From assembly GCF_017834145.1 (NCBI RefSeq), contig NZ_JAFIDA010000001.1:186001-250000 (forward strand): DNA of 64,000 nt, written 5' to 3'. Origin of the DNA: Leucobacter exalbidus. Its GTDB lineage: Bacteria; Actinomycetota; Actinomycetes; Actinomycetales; Microbacteriaceae. The notes beneath the pieces are model-generated. The model was not told the DNA's origin. It made no database searches and saw only the letters and a list, made by a program, of their open reading frames with translations. This document shows positions 48,258-58,038 of the stretch, in pieces (the stretch's first letter is position 1; the number at the start of each line of letters is the position of its first letter). The position numbers and the translations under genes are program-made.

Positions 48258-51200
48258 GTGCACCTGAAGAGCCTGACCATCAAGGGCTTTAAGTCGTTTG
48301 CGCGACCCACCACCTTCGACTTCGAACCCGGAGTGACCGCCATCGTCGGCCCCAACGGTTCGGGCAAATCCAACGTCGTTGACGCCCTCGCCTGGGTGAT
48401 GGGCGAGCAGGGCGCCAAAACCCTGCGCGGCGGCAAAATGGAAGACGTCATCTTCGCCGGCACCGAAGCCCGCGGCCCGCTGGGCCGCGCCGAGGTGAAA
48501 CTCACCATCGACAACGCCGACGGCGCACTGCCGATCGAATACAGCGAAGTGACGATCAGCCGCACCCTGTTTCGCAGCGGCGCAAGCGACTACGCCATCA
48601 ACGGCGAAACGTGCCGACTGCTCGACGTCCAAGAGCTGCTGAGCGACTCGGGGCTCGGCCGTGAGATGCACGTCATCGTCGGGCAGGGGCAGCTCGACGC
48701 CGTGCTGCGCGCCACCCCCGAGGACCGCCGCGGATTCATCGAAGAAGCCGCCGGCATTCTGAAACACCGCCGCCGCAAAGAGCGCACCCTGCGCAAGCTC
48801 GACGGCATGGAAGCCAATCTGACGCGCTTGCAAGACCTTGCGGGGGAGATCCGGCGCCAGCTCAAGCCCCTGGGGCGCCAGGCCGAGGTGGCCCGCGAAG
48901 CCCAGCACATCGCGGCTGACGTGCGCGACGCCAAAGCGCGCCTGCTCGCCGACGACGTCACCCAGCTGCGCCACGAACTCGACGGCCTCACCCAGGTCGA
49001 ATCTGAGCGGCATGCCGAGCGCATCGTGCTGCAAGAGCAGCACGACCACAAGCAGCAGCGCGTCACCCTCCTCGAGCACGAGCAATCGGGGGAGGCCCTC
49101 GACACCGCCAGGCGCATCACGGTGGGGCTCGAGGGCGTGCAGCAGCAGCTGCGCGGGCTGTACACACAGGCGCAGCAGCGGCTCACGTTCTTGGCGACCC
49201 AGGCTGAAGCTCCGGATCAATCGGGCCGGCTCACCCAATCAGTCGTCGATGACGCGGCCGCCGAAACCGCGCGGCTGTCAACACTCGTGCCCACGGCCGA
49301 AGCTGCGTGGCGCGAAGCGCAGTCGGCATCGCTGAAGGCCCGCGCCCAGGTCGACGCGCTCGATGAACAGATCGCTGAGCTCAGCGCGCTCGTGTCGCAG
49401 CATGACCTCGCGCTGTCGCAGCTGCGCGGCCGTGCCGAAGCCGCCGGCCAGAAGCACGCCACGCTCGCACAAGAGCTCACGCGCCGCACCCAGGCGCTAG
49501 CGCAGGCCGAGGAGCGTGCCGAGGCCGCCCAGGCGGCACTCGACGCGTTCGTGCGTGGCGCGGCTGGAGATGACGCGAGCGACACTGCAGGGGGATCGGG
49601 CGAGCAGGGCTCGTCTGATCAGCTCACCCCCGAGCAGCTCACCCCCGAACAACTCGAGGCCGCCCACCGTGCCGCGCAGGAGGCGCAGGTCGCGTGCGAG
49701 CGCGCCCGTGATGCGGCCCGTGACGAACTGCACGCCATCGAACAAGAACGCGCCGGGCTCGAGGCCCGCGTTACCGCCCTCACTCGGCTGCTTGAGGCGC
49801 GCGACGCCTCGGGGGCGCTGCTTGGTGCTGCCCAGCCCGGCATCACCGGCCGCGTCGCCGACCACGTGCGGGTGCGCGACGGTTTTGAAGCCGCGGTGGG
49901 CGCAGCTCTCGGCGCGAACGTTGACGCACTGCTCGCCACCACGCTCGCCGACGCCACTGCCGCGGTTGACACGGCACGCGACGGCGACCTCGGCACCGTG
50001 CGCACGGTCATTGCCGCACCACTCAGCGACGCATCTGCGCGCGAATGCAGCGCGGCGACAACGCAGCAGACCACCATTGCCCGCAGCCTCGGCGCGACGC
50101 CGCTCGCCGACACCCTGCTTGATGCCCCTGACGGGGTGCGTGCTCTGCTTGCCCGCAGCTACGCGGTCGAGCACCTGACTGCTGCCGCGCAGCTGGCCGA
50201 GGCCCTGGGGGCCGTCACCGCCAGCGCGGCGAGCGACACCAGCGGTCAAAGCAACACTCTCGGCGGTGACGCTGGCACCGGCTACCTCATCGTGACGGCC
50301 GCGGGCGATGTGCTCACCCCGCACACGCTTACGGGTGGGTCGGGTCACCCGCCCTCGACCATCGAGCTGGCGGCCGAACTCGAGCAGGCAGCGGCGTCGC
50401 TCGCACGGGTACGCGAAGCCGCCGAGACGGCGGCCACGGCGCTGACCGAGCACCGCGAGCGCGCCCAGCAAGCCAAGCGTGACGTACACGCCGCGTACGC
50501 GCGCCTACGCGAGGCCGATGCGCGCGCGGCCGAAACCGCCAAGCAGCGCAATCAGCTCACGGCGCGGGCCGAGTCGGCGCACGCCGAGGCCGAACGCGTG
50601 GCGCAGTCCATTACACTCGTTCAGACGGAAGCCGCACAGGCAGAAGCCTCGCTTGCCGAAGCGACCCGGGCGCTCGACGCCGCGGCCGAAGAGCCGCGCC
50701 CCGTGCTCGATGTCAGCCAGCGCGATGCCTTCGCATCGGCGCTCGACACGCACCGCGCCACCGAACTCGAACAGCGGCTCGCGCTCGAGACCGCGCGTGA
50801 GCGGGTGCGGGCGGCAACTGCCCGCGCGCGCGAGCTCGGTATTCAGCTTGAGGCCGAGCGCCGGGCCGCCGATGAAGCCGCCCGCCGCGAGGTGCTGCGT
50901 GCACGCCAGGTTGACCGCGCAACCAGGGTGGCCCACGCGCTGCCCGCCATCATCGATGCGTGTGACCGTTCGGTCGCCGAGGCTCGCGAGGCCCAGCAGC
51001 AGGCCGAGGCCGAGTGGGCAGGCCGCAACCACGAGCTCACGCAGCTGCGCGCGCAAGAGGCCGAGCTGCGCACGAAATTGGCCCGGCTCACCGAGCAGGC
51101 GCACAACTCTGAGCTCAAAAGCTACGAGCGCAGGCTCCACCTCGCCTCCCTTGTCGAGCGCGCAAACGGAGAGCTCGGGCTCACCGAAGCTGTGTTGCTC

Positions 51201-52109
51201 GCAGAGTACGGCCCCGATCAGCCCATCCCCGTGGAGGCAGGCGATGAGGCTGACACGGCGGAAAGCGCAGCTGCGCGGCCCGCATCGGGGAAGCAGCCAC
51301 GGGCCAGGTTGCCCGCGGGCTTTGCCAGCCAGCTCGAGGCCGAACTTGCGGCAGAACTGGGGCTGCAGCCCGCAGGATCCGGATCATTCGACGCCGAAGC
51401 CAGCGCGCCCAGGGCCCCGGGCACCGCGCACCCCGCATCGATCCCGTACGTGCGCGCCGAGCAAGAGCGCAGGCTCGCCGCGGCCGAGAAGAAACTGTCG
51501 CGCCTGGGGCGCATCAACCCGCTCGCGCTCGAGGAATTTGCAGCGCTTGAGCAGCGGCACCAGTTCCTCTCAGATCAGCTGCAGGATCTCACCAAAACCC
51601 GCGCCGATCTACTCGCGATCATCAGTGACCTCGACGTAAAAATGCAGGGTATTTTTGCGGCCGCGTTCGAAGACACCCGGGCCGCGTTCGCCGAGGTCTT
51701 TCCCATTCTGTTTCCGGGTGGCACGGGCGAGGTGTCCCTCACCGAACCCGGCAACCTGCTCGCCACCGGCATCGATATTGTGGTGCGGCCCGCGGGCAAG
51801 AAGGTTGAGCGAATGTCGCTGCTCTCGGGCGGCGAACGATCGCTCGCGGCCGTGGCCTGGCTGGTCGCCATCTTCCAGGCCCGCCCCAGCCCGTTCTACA
51901 TCGTCGATGAGGTGGAAGCTGCCCTCGATGACGCAAACCTGGGCCGCTTGTTGCTCGTATTCGAGCGGCTGCGCGAGAACTCTCAGCTCATCATCATTAC
52001 CCACCAAAAGCGCACGATGGAGATCGCAGACGCGCTGTATGGGGTGTCGATGCGGCAAGACGGTATCTCGCAGGTCGTCGGCCAGCGGGTGGGACGCGAA
52101 GACGCGTGA
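48258..52109 (+). CDS. smc: Chromosome partition protein SMC
   Basis: A 1283-residue SMC, about 90 residues longer than usual. It condenses and segregates the chromosome with ScpAB. N-terminal head: FKSFARPTTFDFEPGVTAIV and Walker A GPNGSGKSNVVDAL (Lys about 37). Long coiled coils flank the hinge at about residues 515-690 (PGITGRVADHVRVRDGFEAA onward). C-terminal head: LSGGERSLAAVAW and Walker B PFYIVDEVEAALDDAN. Two Gly/Ser/Ala-rich insertions account for the extra length, at about 434-467 and 994-1064. Start GTG 48258 has GAGGAG upstream. In most actinobacteria it follows mutM and precedes ftsY. Confidence 0.93.
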   Translation: MHLKSLTIKGFKSFARPTTFDFEPGVTAIVGPNGSGKSNVVDALAWVMGEQGAKTLRGGKMEDVIFAGTEARGPLGRAEVKLTIDNADGALPIEYSEVTISRTLFRSGASDYAINGETCRLLDVQELLSDSGLGREMHVIVGQGQLDAVLRATPEDRRGFIEEAAGILKHRRRKERTLRKLDGMEANLTRLQDLAGEIRRQLKPLGRQAEVAREAQHIAADVRDAKARLLADDVTQLRHELDGLTQVESERHAERIVLQEQHDHKQQRVTLLEHEQSGEALDTARRITVGLEGVQQQLRGLYTQAQQRLTFLATQAEAPDQSGRLTQSVVDDAAAETARLSTLVPTAEAAWREAQSASLKARAQVDALDEQIAELSALVSQHDLALSQLRGRAEAAGQKHATLAQELTRRTQALAQAEERAEAAQAALDAFVRGAAGDDASDTAGGSGEQGSSDQLTPEQLTPEQLEAAHRAAQEAQVACERARDAARDELHAIEQERAGLEARVTALTRLLEARDASGALLGAAQPGITGRVADHVRVRDGFEAAVGAALGANVDALLATTLADATAAVDTARDGDLGTVRTVIAAPLSDASARECSAATTQQTTIARSLGATPLADTLLDAPDGVRALLARSYAVEHLTAAAQLAEALGAVTASAASDTSGQSNTLGGDAGTGYLIVTAAGDVLTPHTLTGGSGHPPSTIELAAELEQAAASLARVREAAETAATALTEHRERAQQAKRDVHAAYARLREADARAAETAKQRNQLTARAESAHAEAERVAQSITLVQTEAAQAEASLAEATRALDAAAEEPRPVLDVSQRDAFASALDTHRATELEQRLALETARERVRAATARARELGIQLEAERRAADEAARREVLRARQVDRATRVAHALPAIIDACDRSVAEAREAQQQAEAEWAGRNHELTQLRAQEAELRTKLARLTEQAHNSELKSYERRLHLASLVERANGELGLTEAVLLAEYGPDQPIPVEAGDEADTAESAAARPASGKQPRARLPAGFASQLEAELAAELGLQPAGSGSFDAEASAPRAPGTAHPASIPYVRAEQERRLAAAEKKLSRLGRINPLALEEFAALEQRHQFLSDQLQDLTKTRADLLAIISDLDVKMQGIFAAAFEDTRAAFAEVFPILFPGGTGEVSLTEPGNLLATGIDIVVRPAGKKVERMSLLSGGERSLAAVAWLVAIFQARPSPFYIVDEVEAALDDANLGRLLLVFERLRENSQLIIITHQKRTMEIADALYGVSMRQDGISQVVGQRVGREDA

Positions 52110-52383
52110 CCAGCCTGGCCCGCCTGACCTGTTTGCCCCGTCTGGGATGTCAGACCCACAGCTGACCTACGCATCGCTGCACCCTCAGCTACTGGGGCGG
52201 CACAGCAAATCTGGCAGCCCTACCCATTTGCGGAAAAGGCCAAGATAAGCGCGCGAATAGGTACTGAAATCTAACGAATTCATCTCTACGGCATGGCCGA
52301 TACCAGTTGCTGGCACCCGAACCGTTAAGCTCGTCGACAAGTCCCGTGCGTCGGGACGTTTCAATGACGAAAGGTAGTTGCCA

Positions 52384-53664
52384 ATGAAGGTTTACTCCAA
52401 AAAGGCCGCTAGTGCTTTCGCTCTCATGGCCGGCGCGGCACTCGCGCTCTCGGCCTGCAGCAGCGGTGGCGCAGCTCCAGCAGACACCTCTAAGCCCGCG
52501 GCAGACAGCGGCAGCGAAGCGAGCAGCGAGGCACTTCGCATCGGCACGCTACTTCCACAGACGGGTTCACTTGAGCACCTGATCTACGGCCCCAAGGCCG
52601 GCGTAGCACTCGCCGTGAAAGAGATTAACGAGGCCGGCGGCGTCGGCGGCAACGACGTTGAGGTCGTTGTCGAAGCCAATGAGCACGACCCCACCGACCC
52701 GACGATCATGAACAAGAGCGTCGACGAGATCATCAAGGCCAACCCCGCATTCGTGCTGGGCGCAATGGGCACCGGCAACACCAACGCCGCCATGCCGAAG
52801 GTCACCGAGGCCGGCATCTTGATGGGTTCGCCCTCAAACACCGGTATCGCGCTCGCGGGTATCAACGACCTCTACTTCCGCACCATCGCCTCTGACATCA
52901 TTCAGGGCCGTGCACTGGGCAACCTGATTCTGCAGGACGGCAACGCAAAGGTCGCCGTGCTTGCCCAGAACAACGACTACGGTAAGGGCCTGCGCGACAA
53001 CCTGCAGACCACCGTCGAAGAGGCTGGCGGCGAAATCAGCTACGGCGCCACCGGATCGGGCGAAGAGTTCCCCGAAGCACAGACCACGTTCTCGTCAGAG
53101 GTCACAGCCGCACTCGCGACCAAGCCCGACGCGATCGCGATCGTGAGCTACGTGGAAGCGAAGCAGGCCATCCCCGAGCTCGCAGCGCAGGACTTCGACC
53201 TCTCGAAGCTCTACCTCGTTGACGGCAACACCGTGCCGTACCCCGAGTTCGACGCGGGCCTGCTCGAGGGCGCACAGGGCACCACGCCCGGTCGCACCGT
53301 CGACGACGCGTTCGAGAAGGCGCTCGTTGCGGCCTCCTCTGACGCCAGCAAGAGCCTGAACTTTGCCCCCGAGGCCTACGACGCAGTCATGCTCGTAGCG
53401 CTCGCGGCACAGAAGGGTGGCGCAACCGACACCGACACGATCGTGAAGAACCTGCACGCGGTCTCGGGCGATAAGGGTGGCGACGAGTGCTCAACCTACG
53501 CTGATTGCCTCGCTCTGCTCGAAGACGGCAAGGAGATCCACTACCTCGGTAAGGCTGGCGGCGGTCCTCTCAACGCCGACAACGAGCCCTCAACCGCTCT
53601 GATCGGCATCTACAAGTACGATGCCGAGAACACCCCGGTAGCAGTGGGTGAGATCGAGGGTTAA
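52384..53664 (+). CDS. Branched-chain amino acid ABC transporter substrate-binding lipoprotein (LivK-like)
   Basis: A 426-residue extracellular binding protein. Lipobox LALSAC (Cys about 25) is followed by a Ser/Ala-rich linker and a periplasmic-binding fold of type I: LRIGTLLPQTGSLEHLIYGP, VALAVKEINEAGGVGGNDVE and LGAMGTGNTNAAMPKVTEAG. It is the receptor of the LivHMGF transporter encoded convergently just downstream. ABC transporters of this family carry branched-chain amino acids, urea or short amides, and the ligand here is not certain. ATG at 52384 has GAAAGG before it. A small hairpin (GTCCCG/CGGGAC, 52341-52357) lies in the leader. Confidence 0.85.
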   Translation: MKVYSKKAASAFALMAGAALALSACSSGGAAPADTSKPAADSGSEASSEALRIGTLLPQTGSLEHLIYGPKAGVALAVKEINEAGGVGGNDVEVVVEANEHDPTDPTIMNKSVDEIIKANPAFVLGAMGTGNTNAAMPKVTEAGILMGSPSNTGIALAGINDLYFRTIASDIIQGRALGNLILQDGNAKVAVLAQNNDYGKGLRDNLQTTVEEAGGEISYGATGSGEEFPEAQTTFSSEVTAALATKPDAIAIVSYVEAKQAIPELAAQDFDLSKLYLVDGNTVPYPEFDAGLLEGAQGTTPGRTVDDAFEKALVAASSDASKSLNFAPEAYDAVMLVALAAQKGGATDTDTIVKNLHAVSGDKGGDECSTYADCLALLEDGKEIHYLGKAGGGPLNADNEPSTALIGIYKYDAENTPVAVGEIEG

Positions 53665-53673
53665 TCCTCGCTC

Positions 53674-53725
53674 CAACACAACAGCGGCTGATCTCCCACT
53701 TGGGAGACCAGCCGCTGTTGTGTTG
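53674..53725. terminator. Long bidirectional hairpin between livK and livF
   Basis: Arms of 17 bp (CAACACAACAGCGGCTG, 53674-53690, and its complement, 53709-53725) continue inward through TCTCCC/GGGAGA with one mismatch to a tiny loop. There is no T run. Confidence 0.7.
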
Positions 53726-53817
53726 TGGGCCGTTTACACGGCCTTACTGCTTATCTGGGTGACTTACTCGACCGACTGCGTCTGTGGGGCGCTCAGCCCC
53801 GCTTACGTGTCGGCCTG

Positions 53818-54588
53818 TTAGGCCTGCGCGTCAGCCTGCCCGGCCTTCGCTTCGACGTCTTGCGCGAGCGTACCGAGGTAGAGCTCGATGACGCGGGGAT
53901 CGTTCGCGAGCTCGCGCCCTGCGCCCTCGTAGGCGTTGGTGCCGTGGTCGAGCACATAGGCCCGATCACAGATCTGCAGGCAGCGGCGGGCATTCTGCTC
54001 GACCATGATGATCGTGACACCCGTCTTGTTGATCTGACGCGTGCGAATAAACGTCTCGTCCTGCCGCACGGGGGAGAGCCCAGCGCTGGGCTCATCAAGC
54101 AGCAGCACGCTCGGGTTCATCATCAGCGCGCGTGCCATGGCCACCGACTGGCGCTCACCGCCCGAGAGCGAACCCGCCTGCTGCTTGCGCCGGTCAGCGA
54201 GCATCGGAAACAGATCCCACATTTCGTCAATGCGCGTCGCAAACTCGCGCGGCTTCAAGAACAACCCCATCTGCAGGTTCTCCTCGATCGACAGCGAGGG
54301 GAAGACGTTGTTGCTCTGCGGCACAAAGCCGACCCCGGCGCGCACGAGCTCATTCGTTTTCAGGCCCGTTACGTCGCGCCCGTTCAGCATCACCTTGCCA
54401 CTGCGAATGTTCACCAGCCCAAACAGCGACTTCAACAGCGTCGATTTGCCGGCGCCGTTGGGGCCAATGATGCCGACGAGTTCGCCCTTGCGGGCCTCGA
54501 GCGAGCAATCGTTCAAGATGTTGATGCCGGGCAGATACCCGGCGTCGAGGTTCTCTGCCCGCATGATGGGCTCGGCCTGGGTGGTCAT
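53818..54588 (-). CDS. livF: Branched-chain amino acid ABC transporter ATPase LivF
   Basis: A 256-residue ABC ATPase. Walker A GIIGPNGAGKSTLLKSLFG (about 38-56), signature LSGGERQSVAMARAL, Walker B SVLLLDEPSAGLSPV and the switch His replaced by Gln in IIMVEQNARR, which is normal for LivF. It is the second ATPase of the Liv complex, last in the operon. Its ATG overlaps the livG stop by 4 nt. Confidence 0.9.
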   Translation of the reverse strand: MTTQAEPIMRAENLDAGYLPGINILNDCSLEARKGELVGIIGPNGAGKSTLLKSLFGLVNIRSGKVMLNGRDVTGLKTNELVRAGVGFVPQSNNVFPSLSIEENLQMGLFLKPREFATRIDEMWDLFPMLADRRKQQAGSLSGGERQSVAMARALMMNPSVLLLDEPSAGLSPVRQDETFIRTRQINKTGVTIIMVEQNARRCLQICDRAYVLDHGTNAYEGAGRELANDPRVIELYLGTLAQDVEAKAGQADAQA

Positions 54589-55601
54589 CGTGCCTCCTCC
54601 GAAATTTCTTGCGCGGTTTCTTCGGCGACCTCGTTTGCGATCGCCCGAATCACCCCGGTGGTCAACACGTCATCGTCGCCGAGATCGCGGTCGTGGTGCG
54701 CACCCAGATAGGCGTCAACGACGGCCGCGCTGGTCATTACGTCTTCGGGGAGCCCCTCGGCAATGATCCGGCCCTGGGCCATCACGACGACCCAGTCTGA
54801 GATGTGACGCACCATGTGCATGTCGTGCTCAACGAAGAGCACGGTGGTGCCCTCATCGCGCAGCATCTGAATGTGGTCGAGCAGGCTCTGGGTGAGCGCC
54901 GGGTTGACGCCCGCCATCGGCTCATCGAGCATAATCATGGACGGGTTGGCCATCAGCGCCCGCGCCATTTCGAGCAGCTTCTTCTGCCCGCCCGAGAGCC
55001 CGCCGGCCATGTCGTCACGTTTGGCATCGAGCTTGAACCGGCGCAGCAGGTCTTCTGCGCGCTCGATGTTCTCTTGCTCGCGTTTCGCCCACAGCGGCTT
55101 TACGAGCCCGACGAAGAGGTTCTCGCCGGGCTGATTGGCGGCGCCGATGAGCATGTTCTCGAGCACCGTCATGCGGTCGAGTGCCTTGGTGAGCTGGAAG
55201 GTGCGAATCATGCCGGCGCGCGCCACCCGGGTGGCGTTCGTGCGGCCGAGATTGCGACCCTCAAACGACCACTTTGCTTTGCCCTCGCCGCCGCCGAAGA
55301 CACCGGCCACATTCGAGGGCCGGTCGAAACCGGTGAGCAGGTTGAAGAAGGTGGTTTTGCCGGCACCGTTCGGGCCGATGAGCGCGGTGATGGCGCCGCG
55401 CTGCACCTCGAGGTGGTCGACATCGACCGCCGTCATGCCGCCGAACTTTCGCTCGATGGTGTCGACCGTGAGAATCGAATCGGGCTTGGAGACCCCCGGC
55501 GTCTGATCGAGCGTGCGCAGGGTGGCTCGCAGCGCTTCGCGATCGCTGGGGTAGTTGGGGTGCAGCAGCTGAGAGCCGTTGGCGCGTAACAAGTTAGACA
55601 T
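54585..55601 (-). CDS. livG: Branched-chain amino acid ABC transporter ATPase LivG
   Basis: A 338-residue ABC ATPase, longer than usual (about 255-300). Motifs: GPNGAGKTTFFNLLTG, LSGGQKKLLEMARALM and MIMLDEPMAGVNPAL, with the switch His in LFVEHDMHMV. The first 45 residues (LLRANGSQLLHPNYPSDREA) are an unusual N-terminal extension of unknown role. The C-terminal 40 residues (TGVIRAIANEVAEETAQEIS) are also an extension. Its start overlaps livM by 8 nt. Confidence 0.9.
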   Translation of the reverse strand: MSNLLRANGSQLLHPNYPSDREALRATLRTLDQTPGVSKPDSILTVDTIERKFGGMTAVDVDHLEVQRGAITALIGPNGAGKTTFFNLLTGFDRPSNVAGVFGGGEGKAKWSFEGRNLGRTNATRVARAGMIRTFQLTKALDRMTVLENMLIGAANQPGENLFVGLVKPLWAKREQENIERAEDLLRRFKLDAKRDDMAGGLSGGQKKLLEMARALMANPSMIMLDEPMAGVNPALTQSLLDHIQMLRDEGTTVLFVEHDMHMVRHISDWVVVMAQGRIIAEGLPEDVMTSAAVVDAYLGAHHDRDLGDDDVLTTGVIRAIANEVAEETAQEISEEAR

Positions 55602-56580
55602 TGAACGACAACTCCTTCTTATTTCCGAGTATGCCCTGGGGTCTGAATATCACGAGCAGCATCAGCATCGATCCGATCAAGATCCACGAGACGATCTCGG
55701 TCTGCTGCGCGTCGAGGATGCTTGAGGGCACGAACTCGGTCGCGACCGCTGAGATCACGAGGCGCACGACGAAGAACAAAATCGATCCGAGCAGCGGGCC
55801 GAGAATGGTGGCGGCACCGCCCAGCAGCATGATCATCCACAGGTTGAAGGTGGTGGCGCGGCCCATGCCATCGGGGTTGATAGCCGAGGGGAGCACCATG
55901 ATGATGCCGCCGAAGCCGCCCATCACGCCGCCGATCATGAGCGCCTGCATCTTGTACGAGAAGGTGCTCTTGCCGAGGCTGCGCACGGCGTCTTCATCTT
56001 CACGAATGCCCTTGAGTACGCGGCCCCACGGGCTGCGCATCAGCAGCCAGGTGATGAGCAAGAAGAGGGCGACGAGGCCCCACGCGATGATGCGAGACCA
56101 CCAGTCATCGACACCGGTGTTCATATAGTTCATGCCGAGGAAGGAGGTGCGCCCCTCGGGCAGAGGCGAGAGTGCGTTCAGTTCAACGCGAAAGTTGGGG
56201 CTCTGAATGCCGCTCGGGCCGCCGGTGATGGGGGAGAGGTTCGCGAGGCGGGCCACCATGCGTACGATTTCGGCGGCGCCGATCGTCACGATGGCGAGAT
56301 AGTCACCCCTGAGCTTGAGCGTGGGGATGCCCAACAGCAATGCGAACAGTGCCGAGCTCAGCATCGAGATGATGATGGCGGGGAAAACGCCGAGGCCGTT
56401 CATCACTGAGATGACGAAGCCGTAGCCGCCGATGAGCATGAAGCCGGCCTGGCCCATGTTCATGAGGCCGGTGAACCCGAAGTGAACGTTGAGGCCGATC
56501 GCGGCGAGCACGAAGGCCGCCGTGACGGGATTGAGTGCGGTCTGCAGGATGGACTGCAGCAGGCTGAGTAGAAATTCCAT
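55594..56580 (-). CDS. livM: Branched-chain amino acid ABC transporter permease LivM
   Basis: A 328-residue permease with about eight helices: VTAAFVLAAIGLNVHFGFTG, LMNMGQAGFMLIGGYGFVIS, AIIISMLSSALFALLLGIPT and others. The LivM motifs GLNVHFGFTGLMNMGQAGF and RSPWGRVLKGIREDEDAVRSLG (the ATPase coupling loop) are present. Its stop overlaps the livG start; the livH stop is 9 nt upstream. The first residues are MEFLLSLLQSILQTALNPV. Confidence 0.9.
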   Translation of the reverse strand: MEFLLSLLQSILQTALNPVTAAFVLAAIGLNVHFGFTGLMNMGQAGFMLIGGYGFVISVMNGLGVFPAIIISMLSSALFALLLGIPTLKLRGDYLAIVTIGAAEIVRMVARLANLSPITGGPSGIQSPNFRVELNALSPLPEGRTSFLGMNYMNTGVDDWWSRIIAWGLVALFLLITWLLMRSPWGRVLKGIREDEDAVRSLGKSTFSYKMQALMIGGVMGGFGGIIMVLPSAINPDGMGRATTFNLWMIMLLGGAATILGPLLGSILFFVVRLVISAVATEFVPSSILDAQQTEIVSWILIGSMLMLLVIFRPQGILGNKKELSFNV

Positions 56581-56589
56581 CGTTCGCCC

Positions 56590-58038
56590 CTAACCGATCC
56601 GCTCTTTGCGGCCGAATATGCCCTGCGGACGAATCAGCAGAACGACAATGAGAATGAAGAGTGCTGCGGCGTGCTTAAGGTCACCCGGCAGCCAAATGTT
56701 GGCCATTTCAACGATCATGCCGATGATCATGGCGCCGATGACCGCGCCGAAGGCGGTGCCGATACCGCCGAGCACAACCGCAGCGAACAACAGCAGCAGG
56801 AAGTGCCAGCCGGTGTTCCACGAAATACCGTTGAGCACGAGGCCGAGCAGCACACCGGCGAGGCCCGCGAGGGCGGCGCTGGCGATCCACACCACTCTAA
56901 TGACGCGGTTCACGTCGATGCCAGAGGCCTCGGCGAGCGCGGGGTTATCTGACACGGCGCGCGTGGCACGGCCGAAGCGTGTGAACTTCAGCGCGACGCC
57001 GACGCCCACGATCGCGACCAGCGCGATGGCCATCGCCACATACGACTGCACGGTGAGGGTGACGCCGAGCATGGTGATGGTTTTGGGGGTGCTCGGGTCG
57101 ATGCGCAGCACGTTGGCGCCAAAGAAGAACTGGAAGACGTTCTGCAGCACGATGGAGAGGCCGATCGATACGATCATCAGCTGCATCAGGCTCAGGCGTT
57201 TCTTGCGCAGCGGTTTCCACAGCGCCGCATCTTGCACCCAGCCAAACGCGGCCATGAGCACGACGGAAATGCCGCCCGCGAGCCAGATGTTGCCGGTGAG
57301 TGACATGAACAGGAACGCGAGAATGCCACCCATTGACAGCATCTCGGCGTGCGCGAAGTTGCTGAACCCGGTCGTGCCGAACACGAGCGACAGGCCCACG
57401 GCGGCGAGCGACAAGAGCAGGCCCATGCGCACACCCGAGGCGGCTTGCTGCCACAGGCGCGGCCACGAGAAACCGTCGCCGCTGGCTTCGGTCGCGGTCG
57501 CTGCACCGGGAGCGGCGCCCGACTGGTTCGTGCTGGCGGGGGCCTGGCCCGCGGGTGCATCGGTGCCCGAAGCTCCCGAGGTGCCCGCGGCGCCTGGGGC
57601 CGCGGCGGCGGCCTCATCGTCGGTGAGCGGGAAGAGCGCGCTCACACTGTTGTAGAGCTTCACATTGACGGTGCGCTCGGCCTGACCCTTCGCGAATTCG
57701 CCGCTGGGCAGGGTCGCGGTGTCGAGCGCGACGGTGTACTCGCCGTCTGCGTCGACCGCGAAGCTCCACCGGCCAGCGTCATCGGTTTCGGTCTGCTGAG
57801 CGCCCTCGTCGAGGTCGATGGTGACGCCCGCGGCGGGGTCGCCCGCGCTCGTCTTGATGATGCCCTGAATGCAGGCGGTGGCAGGATCGGGTGCGCACGT
57901 GTCGGCGTACGCCGGCGGCAGCGCCAGCGAAGAGAGGCCAAACATCGCGAGTACACCGATAAGAATCAGAAGCGAAAGGCGTCTCGGGGACACCGCACTC
58001 CTGGGGGTGGAGAGGATCACTTGACCTCCATTGGTCAT
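56590..58038 (-). CDS. livH: LivH-type permease fused to an N-terminal secreted Ig-like domain
   Basis: A 482-residue protein (483 codons) in place of the usual 290-300. A signal peptide (LLILIGVLAMFGLSSLALPP) is followed by a beta-sandwich like a carboxypeptidase-regulatory or Cna-B domain: CIQGIIKTSAGDPAAGVTID, GRWSFAVDADGEYTVALDTA, then a Gly/Ala/Pro linker (about residues 150-200). Only then comes the permease: RMGLLLSLAAVGLSLVFGTT, GFSNFAHAEMLSMGG and GWHFLLLLFAAVVLGG. The extra domain should face outside and could bind the substrate or the lipoprotein. The start is ambiguous: ATG 58038, GTG 58020 or GTG 57993; the last two have GGAGG or AGGAG 4 nt upstream. Confidence 0.85.
   Translation of the reverse strand: MTNGGQVILSTPRSAVSPRRLSLLILIGVLAMFGLSSLALPPAYADTCAPDPATACIQGIIKTSAGDPAAGVTIDLDEGAQQTETDDAGRWSFAVDADGEYTVALDTATLPSGEFAKGQAERTVNVKLYNSVSALFPLTDDEAAAAAPGAAGTSGASGTDAPAGQAPASTNQSGAAPGAATATEASGDGFSWPRLWQQAASGVRMGLLLSLAAVGLSLVFGTTGFSNFAHAEMLSMGGILAFLFMSLTGNIWLAGGISVVLMAAFGWVQDAALWKPLRKKRLSLMQLMIVSIGLSIVLQNVFQFFFGANVLRIDPSTPKTITMLGVTLTVQSYVAMAIALVAIVGVGVALKFTRFGRATRAVSDNPALAEASGIDVNRVIRVVWIASAALAGLAGVLLGLVLNGISWNTGWHFLLLLFAAVVLGGIGTAFGAVIGAMIIGMIVEMANIWLPGDLKHAAALFILIVVLLIRPQGIFGRKERIG

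Noticed and set aside
49600-49670. Direct repeat within smc (GAGCAGCTCACCCCC twice) as a recombination site
   Set aside because: It encodes the in-frame LTPEQ repeat of a low-complexity loop; slippage explains it better than a functional site.
49497-50489. 330-codon minus-strand frame opposite smc
   Set aside because: It lies within the coiled-coil region of smc and has no independent support.
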